A stretch of DNA of 64,000 nt from Dermacoccus abyssi (GCF_034541975.1 NZ_JAVYJM010000002.1); one strand, 5' to 3'; positions 25,942 to 35,530 are shown, counted from the stretch's first letter. The notes: generated by a model from the sequence alone, not told the origin. Numbers and translations: made by a program.

Positions 25942-27690
25942 TCAGGCGTTCACCTTCGCAGCGTCACGCTCCGCGCGGTTGACCGCCGACAGGATCGCCA
26001 TGAGCGAGGCCTTGACCGTCGACTCGTGGATGCCGACGCCCCACAGCACGCGGTCGCCGATGGCCACCTCGACGTACGCCGCAGCGCGCGACGCCTCGCC
26101 CGAGCTCAACGTGTGCTCCGAGTAGTCGAGCAGGCGCACGTCGACGTCGATGCTGCTCAGCGCGTCGAAGAACGCGTCGATCGGGCCGTTACCGGTACCC
26201 GTGATCGTGAGGGGCTCCCCCGCGTCCGTGAGGCGCGCGACGATGTGGTCCTGGCCGTCGTCCGTCGACTCGAGCGAGTGACCGACCGGCGAGAAGCGGC
26301 CCCACGCGGAGTCACCCGTGCCCGTACCCGGCAGGTACTCGTCGGAGAACGTCTCCCACAGCCACTGCGGCGTCACCTCGCCACCCGCGGAGTCCGTCCA
26401 CTTCTGGACGACGCCCGCGAACTCGATCTGCAGACGACGCGGCAGGTCGAGGTTGTGCTCGCTCTTGAGCAGGTACGCGACGCCGCCCTTGCCCGACTGG
26501 CTGTTGACGCGCACGACCGCCTCGTACGAGCGGCCCACGTCGTGCGGGTCGACCGGCAGGTACGGCACGCCCCAGACGAGCTCGTTGATCGGCTTGCCCG
26601 TCTCCTTGGACTGACGATCCATGTCGTCGAAGCCCTTCTTGATGGCGTCCTGGTGCGAGCCGGAGAAGGCCGTGAAGACGAGGTCACCGCCGTAGGGGTG
26701 GCGCTCGGGCACGGGCATCTGGTTGCAATACTCCACCGTCGAACGGATCGTCTGGATGTCGGAGAAGTCGATCTGGGGATCGACGCCCTGGCCGAAGAGG
26801 TTGAGGCCCAGCGTCACGAGGCACACGTTGCCGGTGCGCTCACCGTTGCCGAACAGGCAGCCCTCGATGCGGTCGGCGCCGGCCATGTAACCCAGCTCGG
26901 CCGCCGCGACGCCCTCACCCCGGTCGTTGTGCGGGTGCAGCGACAGGATGACCGATTCGCGGCGGTTGAGGTTGCGCGACATCCACTCGATCGAGTCGGC
27001 GTAGACGTTCGGCGTCGCCATCTCCACCGTCGCTGGCAGGTTGATGATCATCTTGTGGTCCGGCGTCGGGTCGATGACGTCGATGACCTCGTTGCAGATG
27101 CGCGCCGCGAACTCCAGCTCGGTGCCCGTGTAGGACTCCGGCGAGTACTCGTAGTACACCTTCGTCTCGGGGATCGTCTCCTCGAGCTTCTTGCACAGGC
27201 GCGCGCCCTGCAGCGCGATGTCGACGATGCCGTCCTGGTCGAGGTTGAACACGACGCGGCGCTGCAGCACCGACGTCGAGTTGTAGAAGTGCACGATCGC
27301 CTGCGGAGCACCCTTGATGGCGTCGAACGTCTTCTCGATGAGGTGGTCGCGGCACTGCGTCAGCACCTGGATCGTCACGTCGTCCGGGATGTGCCCGCCG
27401 TCGATGAGTTCACGCACGAAGTTGAAGTCGGTGTCGGACGCCGAGGGGAAACCGACCTCGATGTCCTTGTAGCCCATGTCGACGAGCAGCTTGAACATGC
27501 GCATCTTGCGCTCGGAGTTCATCGGATCGATGAGCGCCTGGTTGCCGTCACGCAGGTCGACCGCGCACCAGCGCGGGGCCTTGTCGATGACCTTGTCGGG
27601 CCACGTGCGATCGGGCAGGTCGACCTTGATTTGCTCGTGGAAGGGGACGTACTTGCCGATCGGCATGGTCGTCGGCTGCTGTGCGTGCAT
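25942..27690 (-). CDS. leuA: 2-isopropylmalate synthase
   Basis: It condenses acetyl-CoA with 2-oxoisovalerate, the first committed step of leucine synthesis. The HMGL-like TIM barrel contains RWCAVDLRDGNQALIDPM and the metal-site motif LHPHNDRGEGVAAAELG. The C-terminal LeuA regulatory domain (about the last 130 residues) is where leucine inhibits. ATG at 27690 (MHAQQPTTMPIGKYVPF) is chosen; the frame to 27744 lies inside the leader. It has 582 aa, the long actinobacterial form. A candidate leader peptide and hairpin precede it. Confidence 0.95.
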   Translation of the reverse strand: MHAQQPTTMPIGKYVPFHEQIKVDLPDRTWPDKVIDKAPRWCAVDLRDGNQALIDPMNSERKMRMFKLLVDMGYKDIEVGFPSASDTDFNFVRELIDGGHIPDDVTIQVLTQCRDHLIEKTFDAIKGAPQAIVHFYNSTSVLQRRVVFNLDQDGIVDIALQGARLCKKLEETIPETKVYYEYSPESYTGTELEFAARICNEVIDVIDPTPDHKMIINLPATVEMATPNVYADSIEWMSRNLNRRESVILSLHPHNDRGEGVAAAELGYMAGADRIEGCLFGNGERTGNVCLVTLGLNLFGQGVDPQIDFSDIQTIRSTVEYCNQMPVPERHPYGGDLVFTAFSGSHQDAIKKGFDDMDRQSKETGKPINELVWGVPYLPVDPHDVGRSYEAVVRVNSQSGKGGVAYLLKSEHNLDLPRRLQIEFAGVVQKWTDSAGGEVTPQWLWETFSDEYLPGTGTGDSAWGRFSPVGHSLESTDDGQDHIVARLTDAGEPLTITGTGNGPIDAFFDALSSIDVDVRLLDYSEHTLSSGEASRAAAYVEVAIGDRVLWGVGIHESTVKASLMAILSAVNRAERDAAKVNA

Positions 27691-27746
27691 TTGGGTTTTC
27701 GCCTCACTGCGTTTCGTTGCGGGTGCCGGCCGAGCACCATTCAACT

Positions 27747-27784
27747 CCGCGGTGAGGATGGCCGACTAACTGGCCCCACCGCGG
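27747..27784 (-). promoter_or_regulatory. leader hairpin upstream of leuA
   Basis: An 8-bp stem (27747-27754 with 27777-27784) continues inward as GGCC/GGCC (27760-27763 with 27772-27775). It overlaps the end of the leader ORF 27766-27822. A ribosome stalled on the leader's Leu codons would sit just upstream of this hairpin and could change its folding, which is the logic of leu attenuation. Confidence 0.55.
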
Positions 27785-27822
27785 CATCGAAGAAGGAGGC
27801 TCCCTCCCTGCGAAAAGCGCAC
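27766..27822 (-). CDS. candidate leuA leader peptide (three consecutive Leu codons)
   Basis: An 18-codon ORF starts with GTG and reads MRFSQGGSLLLRCRGGAS before TAG. Three Leu codons in a row (CTC CTT CTT) lie at 27798-27790, just before the hairpin that ends in front of leuA. Leader peptides with Leu runs upstream of leuA have been described for actinobacteria (LEU element). The upstream GGTGAGGG could act as a ribosome site. A longer in-frame reading with an ATG further upstream also exists, so the start is uncertain. Confidence 0.55.
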   Translation of the reverse strand: MRFSQGGSLLLRCRGGAS

Positions 27823-27935
27823 GCCCTCACCGTAGGCGTGACGCGGCGCACAGCACCACCGTTCGAGACGAGCGTCCCAGCACGCGGACGTCGCCACGCA
27901 TTGCTCGCCTGTGAGCATCACCCTTGAGCGCGCCC

Positions 27936-28694
27936 TCAGCGCCGGATGTCGCTCGCGCGCCGAATGACGAGGTACTTCTCGTCGATCTCCTCGATGGAGT
28001 ACTTGCCGATCGGCACCTCGGAGACGACGAGTTCCTCGTCGAGCGAAAACGGCGCGATGCGCGTCGTCACCTCGCGCACGATCTCGCCGTCACGCACGGT
28101 GCGGTAGGTGTTCGTGATCTCGACGCGCCCGTCCTTGACCGGCACGGTCTGACGCCATCGCTCGTAGGTGTTGCGGCCCATCGTGGCGCTGGCCGACTTC
28201 ACCATCTCCTCACCGGTCTCGACGACGCCGTACGCGCGGCTCATGAGGATCGGGGCGCCCTCCGGCAGCACCTGGGCCATGCGGTCCCAGAACGCCTGAC
28301 GTGCCCGTCCGCCGAGGAAGTAGATGACGTTGAACAGCAGCGCACCGCCGATCTGCTCGGGCATCCACGCGTCGAGGATCGAGTTCGGCACGACGGTCGT
28401 GCGCTCACGCAGTTCGGGGCGCTCGGCCACACGCATCATGAGCATCGAGCGCATCCAGGCGTCGGGCTCGACGGCGATGAGCTCGGAGTCGGGGAACTGC
28501 TCGGCGAGGGCCAGCGTCGTCAGGCCCGATCCCGGGCCGATGTCGACGAGCGGCAGGTCCGGCTTGAAGCCTGCTGCCTCCCACGGGATTCCGCCGACGT
28601 AGTCCGTCGCCGGATCGATCGGCAGACGCAGCGTGTCACCGAATTCGGCCCACGCCTCGTGATCCTTCATGTTGCCAGCCATCGTGTCGTTCAC
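27936..28694 (-). CDS. class I SAM-dependent methyltransferase
   Basis: A protein of about 252 aa with the SAM motif I PLVDIGPGSGLTTLALAE, followed by ELIAVEPDAWMRSML (motif II acidic residue). The substrate cannot be told. The reading frame extends to 29000 inside era on the same strand, but methyltransferase homology begins about KDHEAWAEFGDTL. Possible starts are GTG 28694 (4 bases after the era stop), ATG 28682 and ATG 28670. It is the last gene of the hrcA-era operon. Confidence 0.75.
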   Translation of the reverse strand: MNDTMAGNMKDHEAWAEFGDTLRLPIDPATDYVGGIPWEAAGFKPDLPLVDIGPGSGLTTLALAEQFPDSELIAVEPDAWMRSMLMMRVAERPELRERTTVVPNSILDAWMPEQIGGALLFNVIYFLGGRARQAFWDRMAQVLPEGAPILMSRAYGVVETGEEMVKSASATMGRNTYERWRQTVPVKDGRVEITNTYRTVRDGEIVREVTTRIAPFSLDEELVVSEVPIGKYSIEEIDEKYLVIRRASDIRR

Positions 28695-28698
28695 ACCC

Positions 28699-29628
28699 TC
28701 AGAAATTGAATCCCAGCTTGCCCAGCTGCTTGGGGTCGCGCTGCCAGTCCTTCGCGACCTTGACGTGCAGGTCGAGGTAGACCTTCTGGCCGAGGAGCTT
28801 CTCGATGCCCTCACGCGCCGTCGTGCCCACCTCGCGCAGCCGCGAACCACCGCGCCCGATGATGATCGCCTTCTGGCTCGAGCGCTCGACGAACACGTTG
28901 ACGCGCACGTCCATGAGCGGCTTGTCCTCGGGGCGCCCCTCGCGCGGCACCATCTCCTCGACGACGACGGCGAGCGAGTGCGGCAGTTCGTCGCGCACAC
29001 CCTCGAGCGCGGCCTCGCGGATGAGTTCGGCGATCATGACGATCTGCGGCTCGTCGGTGAGCACGTCCTCCGGATACAGCTTCGGCGACGGCGGCAGGTA
29101 GCTCGTGAGCACCTTCGCGACGTCCTCGACCTGACGCCCGGAGACGGCGGAGCACGGCACGATCTCCGCCCACTCCCCCAGTCGGTCGACCTCGATGAGG
29201 TGCTCGGCGAGGCGTTCACGATCGACCTTGTCGGTCTTCGTCACGATGGCGACGACCGGCTTGCGGCGCACGCGCTGCAGCTCGGCGAGGTCCTTCGCGA
29301 TGTACTGGTCGCCCGGGCCGACCTTCTGATCGGCGGGCAGGCAGAAACCGATGACGTCGACGTCCAGCAGCGTCTCGCGCACGACGTCGTTGAGTCGCTC
29401 CCCGAGGAGCGTGCGGGGCTTGTGCAGCCCGGGGGTGTCGACGAGGACGATCTGCCCGTCGTCCTGCGTGAGAATGCCGCGGATCGTGTGACGCGTCGTC
29501 TGCGGCTTGCTCGACGTGATGGCGACCTTCTCGCCCACGAGGGCGTTCGTCAGCGTCGACTTGCCGGCGTTGGGCCGGCCCACGAGGCAGGCGAACCCTG
29601 CCCGGTACGTGCTCTCGTCAGTGTTCAT
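28699..29628 (-). CDS. era: GTPase Era
   Basis: An essential GTPase that checks 16S rRNA 3'-end maturation during 30S assembly. The G1 motif GRPNAGKST, G3 DTPGLHKP and G4 TKTDK are followed by a C-terminal KH domain (RNVFVERSSQKAIIIGRGGSRL region, GXXG as GRGG). It has about 309 aa. GGAGGAG lies before overlapping GTG and ATG codons; ATG at 29628 overlaps the CorC stop. Confidence 0.96.
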   Translation of the reverse strand: MNTDESTYRAGFACLVGRPNAGKSTLTNALVGEKVAITSSKPQTTRHTIRGILTQDDGQIVLVDTPGLHKPRTLLGERLNDVVRETLLDVDVIGFCLPADQKVGPGDQYIAKDLAELQRVRRKPVVAIVTKTDKVDRERLAEHLIEVDRLGEWAEIVPCSAVSGRQVEDVAKVLTSYLPPSPKLYPEDVLTDEPQIVMIAELIREAALEGVRDELPHSLAVVVEEMVPREGRPEDKPLMDVRVNVFVERSSQKAIIIGRGGSRLREVGTTAREGIEKLLGQKVYLDLHVKVAKDWQRDPKQLGKLGFNF

Positions 29629-30938
29629 CACACCATCTCCTCCGCGCCGCTGTTGGCGGCGTGTTCATCCCCGCGCTCGGCGGGATCTTCGTCTCCGACG
29701 CGCTCGACCACGAGGGTGGCCAGCTGGTGGCGTCGTCCGGCCATCTTCTCAGCCGTGAGGCGCAGACCCGCAATCTCACCGGCGGCGCCGGGCAGCGGCA
29801 TCCGTCCGTCGATCTTGGCGAGCAGGCCGCCCACGGTGTCGATGTCGTCCTCTTCGATCGTGACGCCGAACAGCTCGCCCAGGTCGTCGATCGACATGCG
29901 CGCGGGCACGCGGGTGCGACCGTCCCCGAGATCCTCGACGCCCGGCGTGACGCGGTCGTACTCGTCGTCGATCTCACCGACGATCTCCTCGACGATGTCC
30001 TCCATCGTCACGAGGCCTGCGGTGCCGCCGTACTCGTCGACGACGATGGCGAAGTGGACGCGGTCGCGCTGCATCTCCTTGAGCAGGGCGTCGACCGGCT
30101 TCGACTCGGGCACGAACGCCATGTCGCGCATGACCTCGCTGATGCGGATCTCCTCGGCCTCACCCGTGAGGTGACGACGCACGACGTCCTTGAAGTAGAG
30201 CAGGCCGACGATGTCGTCGGTGTTCTCGCCGACGACGGGCACGCGGGAGAAGCCGGAACGCACGAAGAGGTTCATCGCCTGGCGCAGGCTCTTGTGGCCG
30301 TCGATGACGATCATGTCGGTGCGCGGCACCATGACCTCGCGCACGATGGTGTCGCCGAGTTCGAAGACCGAGTGGATCATGCGCCGCTCGTCGGCCTCGA
30401 TGAGGTCGGAATCCTCGGCCAGGTCGACGAACTCGCGCAATTCGGCCTCGGAGTCGAACGGGCCCTCGCGGTAGCCCTCGCCCGGGGTGACGGCGTTGCC
30501 GAGCGCCACGAGCATCCGTGCCAACGGCGAGAGGACCTTGAGCGCGACGAGCAGCGGACGCGACGCGGCGAGCGCCACGGCGTCGGCGTGCTGGTGGCCG
30601 AGCGTGCGCGGCGAGACGCCGACGAGCACGAACGAGACGACCGCCATGACGGCCACCGCCGTGATGAGCGCGGGCCAGAAGTCGTCGAAGATGCGGGTGG
30701 CCGCGACGGTGACGAGCACGGCCGCCGTCATCTCGGCACCGACGCGCATGAAGGTGAGCACCATGAGCGCGGTGCTGTGTCGTTCGACGACGGCTCCGAG
30801 CGCCGGCGCGGCGGCGTGGCCGTCCTCGGCGAGCGACGCGACGCGCAGGCGCGTCATGCGGCTGACGGCGGATTCCACGAGGGCGAACCCGAAGCCCAGA
30901 ACCACGCTGACGAGCGCGGCGATCAGCACGATCGTCAC
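29628..30938 (-). CDS. CorC/HlyC-family membrane protein with CNNM and CBS domains
   Basis: A 436-aa protein with an N-terminal CNNM transmembrane domain of about four helices. Two CBS domains follow around residues 200-320 (REVMVPRTDMIVIDGHKSLR, VHFAIVVDEYGGTAGLVTME), then a C-terminal CorC_HlyC domain. Members are linked to Mg2+/Co2+ efflux or resistance. It starts with GTG and overlaps era. The position between ybeY and era is conserved in actinobacteria. Confidence 0.9.
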   Translation of the reverse strand: MTIVLIAALVSVVLGFGFALVESAVSRMTRLRVASLAEDGHAAAPALGAVVERHSTALMVLTFMRVGAEMTAAVLVTVAATRIFDDFWPALITAVAVMAVVSFVLVGVSPRTLGHQHADAVALAASRPLLVALKVLSPLARMLVALGNAVTPGEGYREGPFDSEAELREFVDLAEDSDLIEADERRMIHSVFELGDTIVREVMVPRTDMIVIDGHKSLRQAMNLFVRSGFSRVPVVGENTDDIVGLLYFKDVVRRHLTGEAEEIRISEVMRDMAFVPESKPVDALLKEMQRDRVHFAIVVDEYGGTAGLVTMEDIVEEIVGEIDDEYDRVTPGVEDLGDGRTRVPARMSIDDLGELFGVTIEEDDIDTVGGLLAKIDGRMPLPGAAGEIAGLRLTAEKMAGRRHQLATLVVERVGDEDPAERGDEHAANSGAEEMV

Positions 30939-30956
30939 GTGCGTTTCACTCCCCGA

Positions 30957-31463
30957 CTACTCGCGACCGCTCGGCGGCGCGATGCGGATCGTGCCCGCCT
31001 CGACGCTGCGGCCGCGGCTCGCGAGGTAGGTGAGCAGGATCGTGCGCTGCAGTTCGAACATCTCGAGGCGCTCCTCGGCCTCGGCGTGGTCGTAGCCGAG
31101 CAGGTGCAGCACGCCGTGAACGGTGAGAAGGAGCAACTCCTCCATCGTGTCGTGCCCTGTAGCGGACGCCTGGGCGGCGGCCACCGTCGGGCACAGAACG
31201 ATGTCGCCGAGCATGCCCTCGTCACTCAGCGCGCCCTCACGACCGGGCGTCAGCTCGTCCATGGGGAAGCTCATGACGTCGGTGGGGCCCTCGAGATCCA
31301 TCCACTGCACGTGGAGGGTCTCCATGGCCGCCTCGTCGATGATGCGGATCGACAGCTCCACGTTGGGGTGGACGAACATCGCGTCCATCGCGTAGCGGGC
31401 GCAGTCGTGAATCTCGTCGAGATCGACGGCGACGTCGGTCTCGTTGGCGAGGTCGATCGTCAC
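30957..31463 (-). CDS. ybeY: rRNA maturation RNase YbeY
   Basis: A zinc endoribonuclease for 16S rRNA 3'-end processing and ribosome quality control. The metal site HGVLHLLGYDH is present near residue 115. It has 168 aa. Its GTG start overlaps the phoH stop as GTGA. Confidence 0.95.
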   Translation of the reverse strand: MTIDLANETDVAVDLDEIHDCARYAMDAMFVHPNVELSIRIIDEAAMETLHVQWMDLEGPTDVMSFPMDELTPGREGALSDEGMLGDIVLCPTVAAAQASATGHDTMEELLLLTVHGVLHLLGYDHAEAEERLEMFELQRTILLTYLASRGRSVEAGTIRIAPPSGRE

Positions 31464-32524
31464 TCGCGTTCTCCCTGCTCGTCGTTCGCACGTGCCTCGC
31501 GGCGCTTCTTGGCCTGCGCCTTACGACGCTCGGCAGCGGCGTCGTAGCGACCGTAGGCGTCGACGATGTCGGACACGAGGCGGTGACGCACGACGTCGCC
31601 GCTACTCAGGTGCGCGAAGTGCACGTCGCCCACACCCGTGAGCACGTCCTCGATGACGCGCAGGCCGGACGTCGTGCCACCCGGAAGGTCGACCTGCGTG
31701 ACGTCACCGGTGACGACGATCTTCGAACCGAAGCCGAGTCGCGTGAGGAACATGCGCATCTGCTCGCTGCTCGTGTTCTGGGCCTCGTCGAGAATGATGA
31801 ACGAGTCGTTGAGCGTGCGTCCACGCATGTACGCGAGCGGCGCCACCTCGATGGTGCCGGCGGCCATGAGCTTGGGGATCGAGTCGGGATCGATCATGTC
31901 GTGCAGCGCGTCGTAGAGGGGGCGCAGGTACGGGTCGATCTTGTCGTTGAGTGTGCCCGGCAGGAAACCGAGTCGCTCGCCCGCCTCGACGGCGGGGCGC
32001 GTCAGGATGATGCGGTTGACCTGCTTGCTCTGCAGCGCCGCCACGGCCTTTGCCATGGCGAGGTACGTCTTGCCCGTACCGGCGGGGCCGATGCCGAAGA
32101 CGATCGTGTTCTTGTCGATCGCGTCGACGTACTCCTTCTGGCCCAGCGTCTTGGGACGAATCGTCCGGCCACGGCTGGAGATGATGTTCGTCGTGAGCAC
32201 GTCGGCGGGGCGCTGCGCGTTCTTGCTGCGCAGCATGGCGATGGAACGCTCGACGTTGTCGCGGTTCACCGCGTGCCCCGCGTCGATCATCGTGAGCAAC
32301 TCACCGACGAGGGTCTCGACGATGGCCGCGTCCTCGGCCGGGCCGTCGATCGTCAGCTCGTTGCCCCGCGCGAAGACGAAGAGGCGCGGGAAAGCGCGCT
32401 CGATCGTGCGAAGGAGCTGGTCGGTGGGCCCGAGCAGCTGAACCATCGACACGTCCGGCGGGACGACGATACGGGTCTGGCTGGACGTCTCGGGGGTGGC
32501 CTGGGTGGCGGGAACGTCTGTCAT
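31460..32524 (-). CDS. PhoH-family ATPase (YbeZ-like)
   Basis: A cytoplasmic P-loop ATPase of 354 aa; partner proteins of YbeY in rRNA processing belong to this family. An N-terminal small RNA-binding-like domain precedes the ATPase core. Walker A is GIGPAGTGKTYLAMA and Walker B FIILDEAQN. It is coupled to ybeY. The C-terminus is lysine/arginine-rich. Confidence 0.93.
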   Translation of the reverse strand: MTDVPATQATPETSSQTRIVVPPDVSMVQLLGPTDQLLRTIERAFPRLFVFARGNELTIDGPAEDAAIVETLVGELLTMIDAGHAVNRDNVERSIAMLRSKNAQRPADVLTTNIISSRGRTIRPKTLGQKEYVDAIDKNTIVFGIGPAGTGKTYLAMAKAVAALQSKQVNRIILTRPAVEAGERLGFLPGTLNDKIDPYLRPLYDALHDMIDPDSIPKLMAAGTIEVAPLAYMRGRTLNDSFIILDEAQNTSSEQMRMFLTRLGFGSKIVVTGDVTQVDLPGGTTSGLRVIEDVLTGVGDVHFAHLSSGDVVRHRLVSDIVDAYGRYDAAAERRKAQAKKRREARANDEQGERE

Positions 32525-32546
32525 CGTGCCTCCAGTCTAGGGCGCG

Positions 32547-33293
32547 TCAGCTCCAGCGCGAGCGCGCGAAGAGCGCGGCCAGTGCCGCGGGGCCGGCCGA
32601 CGACGAGCGCAGCACCGTGCGTCCCATCCGGACGCTCGTGGCGCCCGCAGCGGCGAACGCGTCGAGTTCGCCGGGCGTGATGCCGCCCTCGGGGCCGACG
32701 ACGAGCACGACATCGCCCGCGTCGGGCAACGTCACGTCGCTCAGTCCGACCTCGGCGTCCTCGTGAAGGACGAGTGTGAGGGCCGATTCCTCGACGAGGC
32801 GGACAACGGTCTGCTTCGCCGCGAGCTCGTCAACGACGGGCGGCGTGGCCTGACGCGATTGTTTCGTGGCGGCCTCGGCCTGCGCCACCCATTTACGGTG
32901 CGCCTTGGCGGCCCGCTCGCCCTTCCACTGCACGATCGAGCGCTCAGCCTGCCAGGGCACGACGCGGTCGACACCGAGCTCGGTGGCGGCTTCGAGCGCC
33001 TGGAGATCGCGGTCGCCCTTGGCGAGTGCCTGGACGAGGGTGAACGCGACGGCCGGGCGCTCCTCGCGCTCCACCGTCTGCACGAGCGCCGTCAGTTCCG
33101 ACTTGGCCGTGGACGCGACGACGCAGTGGGCCAGGAGCCCTTCGCCGTCGGCGAGGAGGATCTCCTCCCCTACGGCCATGCGCTTCACGGTGACCGCGTG
33201 GCGTCCCTCGTCACCGCCGAGCACGACCGGCTCCTCGGGCCGCATTTGCTCACGCAGCGTGCCCGGCGCGACTAAGTACAGATGTGCGGTCAC
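32547..33293 (-). CDS. rsmE: 16S rRNA (uracil-1498 N3)-methyltransferase
   Basis: A SPOUT-fold methyltransferase modifying U1498 of 16S rRNA. The knot region is visible as VVLVVGPEGGITPGELDAF and SVRMGRTVLRSSSAGPAAL. It has 248 aa. It begins one base after the dnaJ stop, so the genes are probably coupled; the start is GTG. Confidence 0.94.
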   Translation of the reverse strand: MTAHLYLVAPGTLREQMRPEEPVVLGGDEGRHAVTVKRMAVGEEILLADGEGLLAHCVVASTAKSELTALVQTVEREERPAVAFTLVQALAKGDRDLQALEAATELGVDRVVPWQAERSIVQWKGERAAKAHRKWVAQAEAATKQSRQATPPVVDELAAKQTVVRLVEESALTLVLHEDAEVGLSDVTLPDAGDVVLVVGPEGGITPGELDAFAAAGATSVRMGRTVLRSSSAGPAALAALFARSRWS

Positions 33294-33294
33294 G

Positions 33295-34428
33295 TCAGCC
33301 CTTCCAGGCCTGACGCAGCTTGCCGAGCAGGCCCTGGTTGACGGGCTGGAACTTGGGAGCAGGCGTTTCCTCGCCGCGCGACGCCGCGAACTGACGCAGC
33401 AGGTCGGCCTGCTCGCTCGTCAGCTTGCTCGGCGTGCGCACGTTGGCGTGCACGAGCAGGTCGCCGCGGCTCTCGGTACGCAGGCGCGTGACGCCGAGGC
33501 CCTTGAGCGTGACGACGTCGCCCGGCTGGGTGCCGGCCTGGATGTCGATGTCGCGCGGGCCGTCGAGCGTCTCGAGCGGAAGGGACGCGCCGAGTGCCGC
33601 GGCCGACATCGGCAGTTCGAGCGAGCAGTGCAGGTCGTCACCCTGACGCTGGAACATGGGGTGCTTCGCGACGCGCACCTCGACGTAGAGGTCGCCGGCG
33701 GGGCCGCCGCCGTGGCCGACCTCGCCCTCGCCGCGCAGCTGGATGCGCGTGCCGGTGTCGACGCCCGCGGGCACCTTGATGCTGATGGTGCGGGTGTCGC
33801 GCTTGCGGCCGTTGCCGTCGCACTCGAAGCAGGGGCTGTCGATGATGTCGCCGTAGCCGTCGCACGCCGTGCACGGACGCGAGGTGAGCACCTGGCCGAG
33901 GAAGCTGCGCTGCACCTGCTGGGTCTGACCGGCGCCACCACACACGTCACACGTGTGCTTGCCGGTGCCGGGGCGCGAGCCGTCGCCGTGGCACGTCGTG
34001 CAGACGACGGCGGTGTCGAACGTCAGGTCGACCTCGCCGCCGAAGACGGCGTCGGACAGCTCGATGTCGAGCGGCAGCAGGGCATCCTGGCCGTGTTGCA
34101 CGCGGCTGCGCGGGCCACCCGAGGCGCCCGCTGCGCCACCGGTGAAGAACGCGTCCATGATGTCGCTGAAGCTGAAACCGGCGCCGCCGAAGCCGGCACC
34201 CGCACCGCCGCCGGGCGCGTACGGGTCGACTCCCTGGTCGTAGGAGGCCTTCTTCTCGGGGTCGCCGAGCACCGCGTAGGCCTGACCGACGCGCTTGAAC
34301 TGATCCGCCGCCTCGTCGGACGGGTTGACGTCCGGGTGGAGCTTGCGCGCCATCTTTCGGTAGGCGCGCTTGATCTCCTCGCTCGAGGCATCGCGGGAGA
34401 GGCCGAGTTCGGCGTAGTAGTCGTTCAC
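33295..34428 (-). CDS. dnaJ: molecular chaperone DnaJ (DnaJ2 type)
   Basis: This co-chaperone stimulates DnaK. The J domain (residues 1-65, with HPDVN for HPD) is followed by a Gly-rich stretch. Four CxxCxGxG-type zinc motifs follow (CTTCHGDGSRPG, CDVCGGAGQTQ, CTACDGYGDI, CFECDGNGRK), then the C-terminal substrate domain. It has 377 aa. No dnaK is adjacent; the gene follows hrcA as in other actinobacteria with a second dnaJ. Confidence 0.96.
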   Translation of the reverse strand: MNDYYAELGLSRDASSEEIKRAYRKMARKLHPDVNPSDEAADQFKRVGQAYAVLGDPEKKASYDQGVDPYAPGGGAGAGFGGAGFSFSDIMDAFFTGGAAGASGGPRSRVQHGQDALLPLDIELSDAVFGGEVDLTFDTAVVCTTCHGDGSRPGTGKHTCDVCGGAGQTQQVQRSFLGQVLTSRPCTACDGYGDIIDSPCFECDGNGRKRDTRTISIKVPAGVDTGTRIQLRGEGEVGHGGGPAGDLYVEVRVAKHPMFQRQGDDLHCSLELPMSAAALGASLPLETLDGPRDIDIQAGTQPGDVVTLKGLGVTRLRTESRGDLLVHANVRTPSKLTSEQADLLRQFAASRGEETPAPKFQPVNQGLLGKLRQAWKG

Positions 34429-34473
34429 GAACGTCCTTGTCGTCAGCGGGTGGAAAGGGATGTGTGCGGGGCG

Positions 34474-35499
34474 TCAGCTCTCGATGAGCTGTGAGACGTA
34501 GCGGGCCACGGCCCGTACGTTCGCCATCGTCTGGGGGTAGTCCATGCGGGTGGGGCCGAGCACGCCGAGGGCCGCCACGGCATCGGGGCCGTAGGAGGTG
34601 GTGACGAGCGACGTCGAGTGCAGGCCCTCGTGGGGATTCTCCGCGCCGATGCGGACCGTCACCTGGTCGTGGGCTTCGGCATCCTCGGCGAGGTTGCTCA
34701 TGAGGCGCAGGATGACGAGGTGCTCCTCGAGTGCGTCGAGCACCGGCTGCACGTGCAGCCCGTCCGTTCCGGCGCGCGCGAGGTTGGCCGTACCGGCGAG
34801 CACGACACGCTCCTCACGTTCCTCCCCGAACACGGCGGTGATCGTCTCGACGACGGCGTCGACGTCAGCGCGCCGCTCGGGCTCGAACGCTTCGCGCAGC
34901 AACGACAGGCCGCGGGCCGCCTCCGCGAGGAGAAGGCCGTCGGTCTCGGCGTTGAGTCGCGCGCGCAGCCGTGCGACGAAGTCGTCACTCTCGGCCACGG
35001 GGTGGGCGAACTCGACGGTGCGCTGTTCAATGCGGCCCGAGTCGAGGATGACGACGAGCATGGCGCGGGTCGGCGTCATCGCGAGGCACTCGATGTGACG
35101 CACCCGCGAGCGCCGCAGCGACGGGTACTGCATGACGGCGGCCTGCTGGGTGAGCGAAGCGAGCAGACGCGCGGTGCGCTCGACGATGTCGTCGAGGTCA
35201 ATGCTCTCCGCGAGGAAGGCCTGGATGGCGCGGCGCTGGCTCGGCGTGAGCGGCCGCACCTGAGAGAGGCGGTCGACGAAGACGCGGTAGCCGGCATCGG
35301 TCGGAACACGCCCGGCGGAGGTGTGCGGCGCAGCGATGAGGCCCTCGTCCTCGAGAGCCGCCATGTCGTTGCGAATCGTGGCCGCCGAGACACCGAGCTG
35401 GTGACGTTCGAGGAGGGCCTTGGAGCCGACCGGCTCGGACGTGGAGACATAGTCCTGCACGATTGCGCGCAACACTTCGAGACGGCGCTCGTTGCTCAT
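34474..35499 (-). CDS. hrcA: heat-inducible transcription repressor HrcA
   Basis: It represses heat-shock genes by binding CIRCE. The N-terminal winged helix starts MSNERRLEVLRAIVQDYVST, with GVSAATIRNDMAALEDEGLI as recognition region. The ATG at 35499 follows AGGAGG at 8 bases; the frame runs upstream through the operator to 35541 but that part is non-coding. It has 341 aa. A CIRCE copy lies 32 bases upstream, so the hrcA-dnaJ operon should repress itself. Confidence 0.95.
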   Translation of the reverse strand: MSNERRLEVLRAIVQDYVSTSEPVGSKALLERHQLGVSAATIRNDMAALEDEGLIAAPHTSAGRVPTDAGYRVFVDRLSQVRPLTPSQRRAIQAFLAESIDLDDIVERTARLLASLTQQAAVMQYPSLRRSRVRHIECLAMTPTRAMLVVILDSGRIEQRTVEFAHPVAESDDFVARLRARLNAETDGLLLAEAARGLSLLREAFEPERRADVDAVVETITAVFGEEREERVVLAGTANLARAGTDGLHVQPVLDALEEHLVILRLMSNLAEDAEAHDQVTVRIGAENPHEGLHSTSLVTTSYGPDAVAALGVLGPTRMDYPQTMANVRAVARYVSQLIES

Positions 35500-35530
35500 G
35501 CCTTCACACCTCCTTTGACCTTCTCCAAGG

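Noticed and set aside
25942..27744. Longer LeuA beginning at 27744
   Set aside because: The extra residues fall inside the leader region with its hairpin, use a TTG start, and do not match the conserved start near MPIGKYVPF.
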